Source: Martinezella miluonensis (GTDB lineage: Bacteria; Pseudomonadota; Alphaproteobacteria; Rhizobiales; Rhizobiaceae). From it: 64,000 nt of DNA. The stretch spans positions 62,001 to 126,000 of the forward strand of contig NZ_FMAH01000007.1 in assembly GCF_900094545.1 (NCBI RefSeq), given 5' to 3'. The notes under the pieces were generated by a model that saw nothing but the letters and a program-made list of their open reading frames with translations, did no database searches and was not told the origin of the DNA. The position numbers and the translations under genes are program-made. This document shows, piece after piece, positions 18,301 to 25,090 of this stretch. The first letter of the stretch is position 1. Every line of letters begins with the position of its first letter.

Positions 18301-19993
18301 GGAACGAGCCGCCTCCGATCATAAAGCTCGCCGTCGCGAAATTGGGTAGTACTGCAGCGTTCTGCACCCAGTTGCCCGAGGTCAGGTTGAACCGGGCGAC
18401 CGAGACCGCCGCGGGCGCCGAGATCGTACCGCCGGAGGCGAGCGTCAAGCCGCCGGCTGCAGCACCGATCGCAGCATTGATGTTGATATTGTTGGCCGCC
18501 GACAGCGTTAGCGTAGCGCTCGAGTTCCACGCGATAGGAGCCGTGACCGTGATATTGCCGTCTTGTGCGCCAGACGAACCCGTCGTCACCGTGACATTGG
18601 CCGTCTGCAGCGCATTGGTGAGCGTGTTGACATTGATGACGCTGTCATTGCCGCTGGCTGTGAAGCCGGAGGAGTTGCTGTCCGTCGCCGTCGAGATCGT
18701 CACATTGTAGGGATCAAGCAGCAGATTGCCGACGGAACCATGCGCCGCCGTCAGATCGGTCAGACCGGCATAGGAGAGAAGCGCCTTGCCCGAGACCTCC
18801 ACTTCGCCGCCATTGCCGGAGAGCGCCCCGCCCCTGGCCGTGATCGTGCCGGCAAAGCCCGTCAGATCATCCGACCACAGCACGACATTGCCGCCATGGC
18901 CGGTGGTGATCGCATCGGCACGGATGACCGTATCGGCATCGACCGTCAGCGTCTCCGCATGCTGCAGCGTGCCCTTACCCTGACGCTCGCCACCGACATT
19001 GACCGTGCCGCCGCCGGTCTTGCCAGAGGCATTGATCTTCGCACCGGCCAGCGTGATCTTGCGGCCCGTCACCTGCACCTTGCCGCCCGAGCCGTGCCTG
19101 CTGCTCGCATCGATCTTGCCGGTAACAGCAACCTCGCCATCGCCGCCAGACAGCACGATATCGCCGCTTCGCCCCGACACACCCCTCGCCTCGATCGTCC
19201 CCGACATGTTGACCGCCTGCCGCGCCATGTCCTTGGCCGCTGCCGCCGTCAGCTGCACCGTGCCGCCCCTCGCCGAGATCTTGCCGCTGTTCTCGACCAG
19301 CGCCCCACTGCCGCCCGCCTTGGTCGGTACTGCCACCTGCAGAAAACCGTCGCCGGACAGATCGAGCGTTGCCTGTTCGCCGGATCCGAGGGCCGCTTTG
19401 CCCATCGGTACGGTGATGACACCGCTATTGGCGACCGTGCCGCCGATCAGCGCCATGTAGCCGCCGCGGTTGATGGTGATCGCACCGGCATTCGTCACCG
19501 GCGCCGAGGCGCCATTGCCGGTGAAGCTTCGCTTGCCGGCCATGAAGTCGTCGTCGGAGATGCCGAGCGTCGAGGCGACGAAGGCCCCGGCCTTGATCGT
19601 CCCGGTCTTGGTAATGGCAATGCCGTTCGGATTGATCAGGTAGACCTGGCCATTGGCGTTGATCTGACCGGCGATGGTCGAGCTTGTCTCACCGGTGACG
19701 CGATTGAGGATGGCGGCATTGGCATCGGGCTGGACGAAGGTGACGCGGTTGCCCTTGCCGACATCGAAGCTCTGCCAGTTGACGACGACGCTGCCGCTCG
19801 TCTGGTTGATCGTCAGTGCCCCTGCCGACGGTGTCCCGATGGTCGCACTGCCGGCCGCCACCTGCCCGCCCGTCGGCAGCGACTGCGCCAGCACCGCCGT
19901 CGAATGCACCAGCGCCGTCGAGGCCAGAAGCCCGGCCTGGAACAGACCGCTCCTGAAGCCACGCGCGGATTTCGAGAACACTCGTGCAGACAT
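12365..19993 (-). CDS. Giant filamentous-haemagglutinin-like adhesin with GLUG and MBG repeats
   Basis: A 2,542-residue exported protein. A Sec signal peptide covers residues ~1-38 (LFQAGLLASTALVHSTAVLA, then QSLP). Residues ~40-300 are the haemagglutination-activity/TpsA secretion domain, with the motifs VNWQSFDVGKGNRVTF and VYLINPNGIAI. A beta-helix-like region follows. Residues ~660-1460 carry many GLUG motifs (GGLVGYNDGTITQAYATG type) and ~1608-2468 carry eleven ~78-residue MBG-type repeats. A ~70-residue tail with two cysteines ends the protein. The start at 19993 has GGGGGA upstream; the frame is open to 20101 without a ribosome site. A two-partner secretion domain normally needs a TpsB outer-membrane transporter, and none is in the window. 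Likely role: surface adhesion or aggregation. The divergent winged-helix gene is its likely regulator. Confidence 0.92.
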   Translation of the reverse strand: MSARVFSKSARGFRSGLFQAGLLASTALVHSTAVLAQSLPTGGQVAAGSATIGTPSAGALTINQTSGSVVVNWQSFDVGKGNRVTFVQPDANAAILNRVTGETSSTIAGQINANGQVYLINPNGIAITKTGTIKAGAFVASTLGISDDDFMAGKRSFTGNGASAPVTNAGAITINRGGYMALIGGTVANSGVITVPMGKAALGSGEQATLDLSGDGFLQVAVPTKAGGSGALVENSGKISARGGTVQLTAAAAKDMARQAVNMSGTIEARGVSGRSGDIVLSGGDGEVAVTGKIDASSRHGSGGKVQVTGRKITLAGAKINASGKTGGGTVNVGGERQGKGTLQHAETLTVDADTVIRADAITTGHGGNVVLWSDDLTGFAGTITARGGALSGNGGEVEVSGKALLSYAGLTDLTAAHGSVGNLLLDPYNVTISTATDSNSSGFTASGNDSVINVNTLTNALQTANVTVTTGSSGAQDGNITVTAPIAWNSSATLTLSAANNININAAIGAAAGGLTLASGGTISAPAAVSVARFNLTSGNWVQNAAVLPNFATASFMIGGGSFLRVTGGDGSSTSPYLLQDVYGLQGIGSLSSYLNASWALTRDIDASGTATWNGGSGFSPIGVDASWTILNDHNGYNAAFDGRSHTITGLAINRPNMNAAGLFGYIGSNGSVTGLGLVDASVSARTYIGALAGQNYGAISQTYATGTISSSGWYAGGLTGLNKGEISQAYTTSRVSGNGVYFGGLVGYNDGTITQAYATGNVSSSSFVGGLTGYNNGAISQAYATGSISGSNFVGGLTGDSYGDISQACATGAVSGSGLSVGGFAGRNLGTITASYFDTGTSGQSSGVGTNSGSAGVTGLTTAQARSASSYSSWNFSTDWYQSGDLRPIGRWEAAAPDADGGATISNLHQLVLAGANLAGRYKLAGDIDASATSGANTAGIFSTSGWVPIGNGSAAFTGSFDSAGHTISGLTINNPSTDYVGLFGMIGQGGSVTNLGLLGASVTGSNYVGSLAGDNLGTISQAYASGSVVANGHIVGGLVGQNDGTIRQAYATTSVSGSNFVGANSSFSTISQAYAAGSVAGNSAGGLVGYNAGTISETWASGSVSGDHYVGGLVGSTIGGTITASYFDMGTTGQPYGVSYTPSTAGVTGLTTTQARSASSYFGWDFANVWYQSSDLRPILRSEAATADLNGIISISNLHQLVLAGANLAGGYKLAGNIDASATSGANAADIFSTSGWVPIGTYGTTFTGSLDGAGHTITGLTINRPSTDFVGLFGYIGSTGSVTNLSLVGASVSGFGYVGTLAGRNDGTISRASATGSVWSNDEDHGAGGLVGINQGAISQAWAEASVSGYTAGGLVGGNAGTISQAYVSAAGSVTAGDRAGGLVGINDGIISQSYSAGSVSGSFYVGGLAAINGGTISQAYATGSASGSGYYVGGLVAFNGGAINQTYATGAALSTYWNANLGNLVAINAPSGTITASISIDSDGGAPPDSTAFNARATALGWDLASVWAPAGSGSYARLYGASDVIAVKATSSRVYGDAGGTQISTYYGVKPGDFVTTPATVVSSADGTSGVGNYGATVSNTAVTSAGGRTYSFVYLPGTETVTARPITVTADAQSKAYGDANPALTYTVGGAGLVNNDALSGSQVTTAGQYSNVGSYAISQGTLAASSNYALTYVGDNLTVNPRALTVTADARSKTYGDANPTLTYTVGGAGLVNNDMLTGSLSTSAAQYSNVGAYTISQGTLAASGNYALTYVAADLTVNPRALTVTADALSKAYGDTNPALTYNITSGSLVNSDTLSGSLSTAAGQYSNVGSYGITLGSLGNANYAITYNGADLTINPRALTVTADARSKAYGDTNPTLTYASSGLVNNDTLSGSLSTSAGQYSNVGGYGITLGSLGNANYAITYHGADLTITPRALTVTADALSKAYGDANPTLTYTVGGAGLVNNDMLSGSLSTTAGQYSNVGAYAIAQGSLANANYAITYTGANLTVNPRALTVTADALSKAYGDANPTLTYTVGGAGLVNNDVLSGSLSTAAALYSNVGAYAITQGSLANTNYAITFTGADLTINKRAITVAANNQSRAYGDANPALSYTIGGAGLVNNDSLTGSLATVATAASGIGVYAISQRTLAASGNYDLSFTVADLTINKRAITVAANNQNRAYGDANPALSYTIGGAGLVNNDSLTGGLTTLATAASDVGIYAISQGTLAASGNYDLSFTAADLTISKRAITVAANNASRAYGDANPALSYTIGGAGLVNNDSLAGGLTTAATATSNVGNHAITQGSLAASGNYDLTFVDGNLLITPRALTVAASNASRIYGDANPVFGYTVSGLINGDTLTGSLASSAATGSGIGTYAIGLGTLGNANYAIGYTGSNLTVTPRAITVTANNASRFSGVANPLFTYTIGAAGLVNGDRLFGQLATAADRVSGPGSYAISQGTLTASANYDLSFIGGVLTVTATSPTTELASINTPRSFAPDTPPLPPVQGQDGVPTFAGDGTGNDGSPYIVDPRFDGTVVCLGDGAACVVQPAP
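12590..15169 (-). repeat. Tandem MBG repeats inside the adhesin gene
   Basis: Eleven consecutive units of about 230-240 bases encode ~78-residue MBG (YGD-type) domains. Each begins PRALTVTADA-, ARPITVTADA- or KRAITVAANN-, followed by S(K/R)xYGDxNPxLxYT, GLVNND, SLST and NYxLT(Y/F). Three neighbouring units near 13190, 13430 and 13670 are almost identical at the DNA level with a 240-base period, so recent duplication or slippage is likely and assembly errors are possible here. A more diverged unit precedes the array at ~15170-15400. Confidence 0.85.
15600..18000 (-). repeat. Nested GLUG repeat modules inside the adhesin gene
   Basis: Short ~25-35-residue GLUG units (core GGLVGxNxGTISQAYATGSV) are grouped into three larger modules. 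Each module starts with LHQLVLAGANLA or a related stretch, then WVPIG, GHTITGLTINRPS, VGLFGYIG and a run of GLUG units. Modules 1 and 2 end with ITASYFDxGTxGQ, GVTGLTTxQARSASSY and a WYQSxDLRPI stretch. The two copies of that end block (near 17405 and 16540) are ~870 bases apart. GLUG repeats are known from bacterial surface proteins; here they probably extend the beta-helix stalk. Confidence 0.8.
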
Positions 19994-20138
19994 AAATTCC
20001 CCCGGCCCGAAATTGCAGAGTTCGGGTTCACGGCGATCAGAAGCCGCTTGCCATTCTCGTGATTCCGTATTTGTTGTCGTCCATGCGCTTTTTGGCAGCA
20101 CCAGCCGGGAGACGTCCTGATTGGCCGTGGCGGAAGCC

Positions 20139-20167
20139 CTGAAATTTTGCTGAAATTCCGCTGAAAC
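20139..20167. promoter_or_regulatory. Three direct repeats with 11-bp spacing, PhoB-box-like
   Basis: CTGAAAT (20139-20145), CTGAAAT (20150-20156) and CTGAAAC (20161-20167) are each separated by 4 bases, giving an exact 11-bp period. This is the layout of OmpR/PhoB-type winged-helix binding sites (7-bp half-site, 4-bp spacer). They lie 146 bases upstream of the adhesin start and 88 bases before the chosen start of the divergent winged-helix regulator, so that protein is the natural candidate to bind them. Confidence 0.55.
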
Positions 20168-20254
20168 CCACGAATATTCATGGTTTTTGGCTGACTTACG
20201 TGATTAGTGGCACTGTGCCGGAATATGGAACTATCGCAGGAGAGAGGGGGATCG

Positions 20255-21913
20255 GTGCTCCAATTTGCCGGCTTTGAACTCGATGAGAAGCGCTCCGAAT
20301 TGCGCAGGCTCGATGGTGAAACTATCAAGCTGAGGCCGAAGTCTTTCGATTTGCTGCGCCTGTTTGCGACCAGACCCGGCAGGGTCCTCAGCAAGCACGA
20401 ATTGATGACGGCGATCTGGCCGGACGTTCACGTCGGCGAGGACAATCTGTTTCAGTGCATTCGGGAAATTCGCGCAGCACTAGGCGACGAGAAGCGCGAA
20501 TTGATACGCGCGATCGCGGGGCGTGGCTACCTGTTTGAGGCCGAGGTGTCGGGTTCGACCGACGCCAACCCACAGCAAGCAGTCCTCTCGAAAATCGGAT
20601 CTCAAACCGAAAGCGAGCTGACGGTAGGTTGGCGCAGCAGCAAGGTGCGGCGCCGCGCCGTACTGATCGCTATGGCAGCGGTCGGCGTGACGGCTTTGAC
20701 AATTCCAGCAATGATGCTTCCCAATATTTTCGCAGCTTCGCCACCAAATGTGGCAATATTGCCCATGGCAATGGCGAGCAGCGATCCGGCGGTCGCTCGA
20801 ATGGCGGCCGGCGTCATTAGTGACCTGACAGACGGGTTGGCAAAAATCGAGACCATCCGCGTGGTGGTTCCGCCTGGCGCGGCCATAAAGAAAGCCGATC
20901 TTGTCTTAAACAGCGAATTGGAAAAGACCGAAACGACATGGAGCCTGCGCGCCCATATGATCGAACCGGCAACCGGCGCGGTCAAGTGGTCGACATCCCT
21001 ATCGGTTAACCTGACAGACATTGATCCTCAGCTCCAGCGAACGCGCCTGACCGCCGCTATCGGCGACGCTCTCGCCCAGCGGATCAACGCGCTTCTGACG
21101 TCAGGCAATGGTTCAGTGGATGGCGGGCCGACGGGCACCGCCAAAGCCACTATCGAACAGGCAACCGCCTCGATCAATCACACGACGTTGGAGCGCTTTC
21201 GCACCGCTGAGGCGATGCTGGAAAAGGCTCTTGCGGACGACGCCGACAATGTCGATCTGCGAGTTGCGCTTGCGGCCTTCAAATTACGCGGGATTCAGTT
21301 GTCGTGGTTTCCCGACACGGAGCGCCAGGCGGTCGTCAATGGTGTCGGCGTAATCATGGAGCGCGCATTGCACACGCATCCCAACTACATCCCGGTGCTC
21401 GCAACACATTGCCGGTATCTGTCGGCGACGAACCGGTTCGCCGAGAGCCTGGTGGCATGCGGAAAGGCGCTCGCTCTAGACCCCTGGGACGGCAGCGCGC
21501 TCTACCTCACCGGCCTCGCACAGATCTTTTTGGGGCGCTTCGATGATGCGCTTGCGACGTTCAAGCAAGCGGACCGTTTCGATACGCCCCAAGTCGCGCG
21601 CTGGACATGGGGGATCGGAGCGGGCTGGGCTTGCATGCTTATGGGCCGCGCCGACGAAGCGCTGCCCTGGCTGGAGCGATCGATCAAGATCACGCCGGCC
21701 AGCGGGCGCATCTATTTTCTGATGGCGGCAGCCTATCAGCAACTGGGCCGAATAGCCGAAGCAAAGGTCGCCGTTGCAAAAGGGATGGAGCTTAGACCAG
21801 GTTCGACAGCGCTAAATGCACCGCCGCCCAGCAACAACACAAGCCCTGTTTTTCTCAAGGCCCAGGAGCGCATTATGAGACTCATAGTTGAGGCCGGGTT
21901 GCCCGAGAAGTGA
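20255..21913 (+). CDS. Winged-helix (OmpR/CadC-type) regulator with membrane helix and TPR domain
   Basis: A 552-residue protein. Residues ~1-95 are a PhoB/OmpR-type winged helix (FAGFELDEKRSELRR, then KLRPKSFDLLRLFATRPGRV, and the wing RAIAGRGYLFEAE). One membrane helix near residues ~135-160 (VLIAMAAVGVTALTIPAMML) makes it CadC/ToxR-like, with a C-terminal sensing part. That part carries TPR-like repeats in the last ~250 residues (AVACGKALALDPWDGSALYL-type helices). There is no receiver domain. I chose GTG at 20255 because a strong purine-rich site precedes it; ATGs at 20207 and 20225 are alternatives. It is divergent from the giant adhesin and probably controls it. Confidence 0.8.
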   Translation: MLQFAGFELDEKRSELRRLDGETIKLRPKSFDLLRLFATRPGRVLSKHELMTAIWPDVHVGEDNLFQCIREIRAALGDEKRELIRAIAGRGYLFEAEVSGSTDANPQQAVLSKIGSQTESELTVGWRSSKVRRRAVLIAMAAVGVTALTIPAMMLPNIFAASPPNVAILPMAMASSDPAVARMAAGVISDLTDGLAKIETIRVVVPPGAAIKKADLVLNSELEKTETTWSLRAHMIEPATGAVKWSTSLSVNLTDIDPQLQRTRLTAAIGDALAQRINALLTSGNGSVDGGPTGTAKATIEQATASINHTTLERFRTAEAMLEKALADDADNVDLRVALAAFKLRGIQLSWFPDTERQAVVNGVGVIMERALHTHPNYIPVLATHCRYLSATNRFAESLVACGKALALDPWDGSALYLTGLAQIFLGRFDDALATFKQADRFDTPQVARWTWGIGAGWACMLMGRADEALPWLERSIKITPASGRIYFLMAAAYQQLGRIAEAKVAVAKGMELRPGSTALNAPPPSNNTSPVFLKAQERIMRLIVEAGLPEK

Positions 21914-22435
21914 TGATCCAGCGGCAAAGGTGAAGCGTCGAGTTTTGGCAAAGATTGAGTATCGCGCTTACCGCCAGACATGGCCGAGAACGCGAGTGGC
22001 CAGGTGCAAAATTGCTCGCTCTGAGGAGATATGCCGGTTGGTTTGAGGCGGGCCGAAGGCTGCGTCTCGGCATGAATCCACAGCGATATAGCCACATGCC
22101 GGCAACACCATGAACTGTGGCGAACGAAGCTATAAAATCAATCGTAATGCACCGAACAAAGACGGTACCATTGGAATGGAACCCGCCCATTCAGCCCCTA
22201 GCGACTGAAGGAATGCCCTATGGAAAGCGAGCAGATAAGCCCTGTCACCTGAGGTTACTCAGGTGACAGGGCGGGCCGCCGACACGAGCGATGCTAGTGT
22301 CAGCAACCGGGGGCGAAATGGCAATAACCCAAATCAAACGCTTAGAACATTGGACCTTAGTCTGATCACACGCCTGATACGAAACTTCCTCGAAAAATAA
22401 TCCAATTCATCAAGCGCAATGTCGGTAGAAATTGA
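21914..22435. other. Intergenic region with one hairpin
   Basis: About 520 bases between the winged-helix gene and the DHFR-like remnant. Besides the perfect hairpin at 22239-22272 I see no gene: open frames on both strands are short and lack ribosome sites and coding bias. Confidence 0.45.
22239..22272. other. Perfect 15-bp inverted repeat with GTTA loop
   Basis: Left arm 22239-22253 (GCCCTGTCACCTGAG) and right arm 22258-22272 (CTCAGGTGACAGGGC) are exactly complementary, with a 4-base loop. No T run follows on either strand, so it is not a classical intrinsic terminator. It may be a dispersed palindromic element or an RNA processing site. Confidence 0.6.
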
Positions 22436-22992
22436 TTCAACACCATCACAACCAGCCTGCATGGGATGATCGTCTCCGAGCACGACGGTCTTGAGTGGCT
22501 GTACCAGTATGGTGACCTGGATCTCGGCGAACACGATTACGGCGTTTTCCTGTAGGGCATTCGCACCGTCGTCATGGGGCGTGGCACGTATGATTTCATC
22601 GCGAAGGCGCCGTCGCCTTGGGCTACGCCGACCAATGCGTCATCGTGGTCACCTCCCGACCGATCGATGATCCAAAGGCACCTCTCATTGTTCGTAGCGA
22701 TGTCGATACTCTCATCGCGGAGCTGCGTGCACTCAATGACGGTGACGTCTGGATGCCTGCTGGCGGACAACTGCAGATGGCTTTCATGGAGCGTGGCGCT
22801 CTGGATGAGATCGAAATCTATGTAATGCCGGAACTACTCGGCGGTGGCCTTCCGCTCTTTCCGCTCACCGGTTTTCGTGCAAGTCCTAAGCTCGTAAGCG
22901 CCAAAGCGCTCGACAAGAGCTGCGTCCGGCTGCATTACCGAATGGAGCCTAAGAATGCCGCTGAGGTTAGTTTTGCTGGTAGCGTCGAGTAG
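22436..22992 (+). pseudogene. DHFR/RibD C-terminal-family gene remnant
   Basis: The last 124 codons (22618-22992) encode a convincing dihydrofolate-reductase-family C-terminus: VIVVTSRPIDDPKAPLIV, DVWMPAGGQLQMAFMERGAL, and IYVMPELLGGGLPLFP. Upstream, in another frame, the same protein continues backwards as DGLEWLYQYGDLDLGEHDYG, then TVVMGRGTYDF. Two lesions separate the pieces. A TAG at 22553-22555 probably replaces a GAG codon, and one G is missing near 22617 (TTGGGC where TTGGGGC is expected). The N-terminus before ~22450 is eroded. It is therefore almost certainly inactive. Confidence 0.75.
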
Positions 22993-23081
22993 TATACTCG
23001 TGATCCGCAGCACGGCGAAAACGCAAACTGAGCTGTCAATCAGCTCGTCCTCAAGCCCTTCGCTACCAAGCTTACAATAGC

Positions 23082-24074
23082 CTATGTCGGCTCTGCCGCA
23101 GCCGTAGCGCGGCCACGCAGCCTGCGGCGCGTACCGGACGGGCTTTCGGAAAAGCTTGCCCTGTAGCTGCGGGAAAATGCCGAGGCGGAATTGAAGCCGG
23201 TCGCGGCGGCTATATCGGCAAAAGAATCTTTGGTTTCGATGACCTTGCGTCGTGCGGCATTCAGTCGGAGTGCCAGATAGTGCACATGCGGTGGCGCGCC
23301 GATGCTATCTTGAAAGAGCGCCTGCAGGTGGCGGGCGCTGACGCCGACGCGCCGCGCCAGGCGCGCCAAAAGCAATGGCTGTTCGATATGGTCTTCCATC
23401 AAGCGGATGGCCTGAGCGACGCGGGGATCGCGCATGCGCAGACCGGCGGTCGACGGTGAGAGTTCCACCGCATTTTGGCCGGATGCCGGCTCGTAGATGA
23501 ACAAACGGCTGACCTCGAGCGCCAGCGAATAGCCCTGCCGCCGGCGGATGATTTCCAGCATGAGATCGACCGTCGGCAACGAACCGGCCGTGGTAATGCG
23601 CTTGCCGTCGATCACGAAACGGTCCTTGACGGCCCTCACCTGCGGATAGGCAAGCGCGAAATCGTCGAAATCCTCCCAGTGCACAGCGGCCGAAACATTG
23701 TCGAGCAGGCTCGCTTCGGCAAGCAGCCAGGTGCCGGACTCGATGCCGGCAACCATCGAACGGTGGCGTGCGGTTTGCGACAGTTGCATTTTCAACGCCT
23801 GCGTCGCGCTGCGCTGCCAATTGTAGCTGGCGAGCACGAAGAGCGGCGCCGTATCCGAAGTCGACCGGAAACCGGACGATGCGGGCACAGGGATCTGGCT
23901 GGTCGTTTCCGCCGGCGAACCATCCGGCGTGAAGAGCCGCCAGCGATAAAGCTCCGCCCCGGAAATACGGTTGGCCCCGCGCAATGGCTCGATGACCGAA
24001 GCGATCAAAATCAGGTTCGTCTCCGGGAGGATCAGAAGGTCGATGTCGAGCGTCTCATTGGCTGATGTCAGCAT
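23082..24074 (-). CDS. GlxA/AraC-family regulator, probable carnitine-catabolism regulator (CdhR-like)
   Basis: A 330-residue protein. The N-terminal ~190 residues are a DJ-1/PfpI-like domain. The position of the usual reactive cysteine reads AGIESGTWLLAEASLLDN, so it is a sensor and not an enzyme. Residues ~220-320 are an AraC double HTH (IEQPLLLARLARRVGVSARHL, then FADIAAATGFNSASAFSRSY). It is divergent from the dehydrocarnitine-cleavage and carnitine dehydrogenase genes, the position of CdhR in pseudomonads and rhizobia, so carnitine-responsive activation is the likely role. The ATG follows AAGGAATGCTGA. Confidence 0.82.
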   Translation of the reverse strand: MLTSANETLDIDLLILPETNLILIASVIEPLRGANRISGAELYRWRLFTPDGSPAETTSQIPVPASSGFRSTSDTAPLFVLASYNWQRSATQALKMQLSQTARHRSMVAGIESGTWLLAEASLLDNVSAAVHWEDFDDFALAYPQVRAVKDRFVIDGKRITTAGSLPTVDLMLEIIRRRQGYSLALEVSRLFIYEPASGQNAVELSPSTAGLRMRDPRVAQAIRLMEDHIEQPLLLARLARRVGVSARHLQALFQDSIGAPPHVHYLALRLNAARRKVIETKDSFADIAAATGFNSASAFSRSYRASFSESPSGTRRRLRGRATAAAEPT

Positions 24075-24180
24075 TCAGCATTCCTTTGATCGTTCCGAAA
24101 CTGTATCGAATACTTCTGATAATGCAAAGCAAGAAGGCGTCTCATGGCTCGTAATGTCCTCAATACGAGGGAGAACAAAA

Positions 24181-25083
24181 ATGCCTCTTGCGATGAATCG
24201 CGACGTCTTCATCACCTGTGCCGTGACCGGTGCCGGCGACACGGTTTCCAAATCCAGCCATGTTCCGATCACTCCCAAGCAGATTGCGGAATCCGCGATC
24301 GATGCCGCCAAGGCCGGGGCAGCGGTGGTTCACTGCCATGTCCGCGATCCGGAGACGGGTGCTGCCAGCCGCCGCAACGATCTCTACAAGGAGGTCACGG
24401 ACCGCATCCGTTCGGCCGATGTCGATGTCGTGCTGAACCTGACGGCCGGCATGGGCGGAGACCTGATTTTCGGCGATGTCGAAAGCCCATTGCCGTTGAA
24501 TGCCAGGGGCACGGACATGGCGGGCGCCACCGAGCGTGTCAGCCATGTCGCCGAATGCCTGCCGGAAATCTGCACGCTCGATTGCGGTACGATGAATTTC
24601 AGTCTCGGCGACTATGTCATGACCAATACGCCCTCGATGCTGAGGGCCATGGCGAAGAAGATGACCGATCTCGGTGTTCGTCCTGAGATCGAGGCCTTCG
24701 ATACCGGTCATCTCTGGTTTGCCAAGCAGCTTGCCGAGGAGGGTCTCATTGAGGACCCGGTTCTCATCCAGCTCTGCATGGGCATCCCCTGGGGGGCGCC
24801 CGACGACCTGAACACCTTCATGGCGATGGTCAATAACGTTCCCAAAAGCTGGACCTTCTCGGCCTTTTCCATCGGTCGCAACGCCATGGCCTATCCGGCG
24901 GCTGCAATCCTTGCCGGCGGCAATGTCCGCGTCGGGCTTGAAGACAATCTCTATGCCGGAAAGGGCATGCTCGGGACCAACGCGCAGCTCGTCGAAAAGG
25001 CCGTGCAGGTGGTCGAGGGCATGGGCGCGCGCATCATCGGCCCCGAAGATGTCCGCAAGAAACTGAAACTGACGAAGCGCTGA
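24181..25083 (+). CDS. cdhC: Beta-keto acid cleavage enzyme, probable 3-dehydrocarnitine:acetyl-CoA transferase
   Basis: A 300-residue BKACE-family (formerly DUF849) TIM-barrel protein. The zinc and substrate-site features are visible: VHCHVRDPETG (metal His pair), LNLTAGMGGDLI, LDCGTMNFS and EIEAFDTGHL. In the known carnitine pathway this enzyme takes 3-dehydrocarnitine and acetyl-CoA to betainyl-CoA and acetoacetate. Assignment to carnitine rests on the adjacent carnitine dehydrogenase-thioesterase fusion 7 bases downstream. The start at 24181 follows AGGGAG with 7 bases spacing; an open frame back to 23971 overlaps the regulator and is not used. Confidence 0.88.
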   Translation: MPLAMNRDVFITCAVTGAGDTVSKSSHVPITPKQIAESAIDAAKAGAAVVHCHVRDPETGAASRRNDLYKEVTDRIRSADVDVVLNLTAGMGGDLIFGDVESPLPLNARGTDMAGATERVSHVAECLPEICTLDCGTMNFSLGDYVMTNTPSMLRAMAKKMTDLGVRPEIEAFDTGHLWFAKQLAEEGLIEDPVLIQLCMGIPWGAPDDLNTFMAMVNNVPKSWTFSAFSIGRNAMAYPAAAILAGGNVRVGLEDNLYAGKGMLGTNAQLVEKAVQVVEGMGARIIGPEDVRKKLKLTKR

Positions 25084-25090
25084 GGCCGGC

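Noticed and set aside
12377-20062. Long plus-strand open frames opposite the adhesin gene (for example 12377-13858, 14252-15442, 18563-20062)
   Set aside because: They mirror the repetitive, GC-rich adhesin on the other strand. Their translations are low-complexity Arg/Asp/Ala-rich sequence without domains or ribosome sites.
22571-22590. Sigma-54-like TGGCAC motif
   Set aside because: The -12 element does not match TTGC and the site lies inside the DHFR-like remnant's coding sequence.
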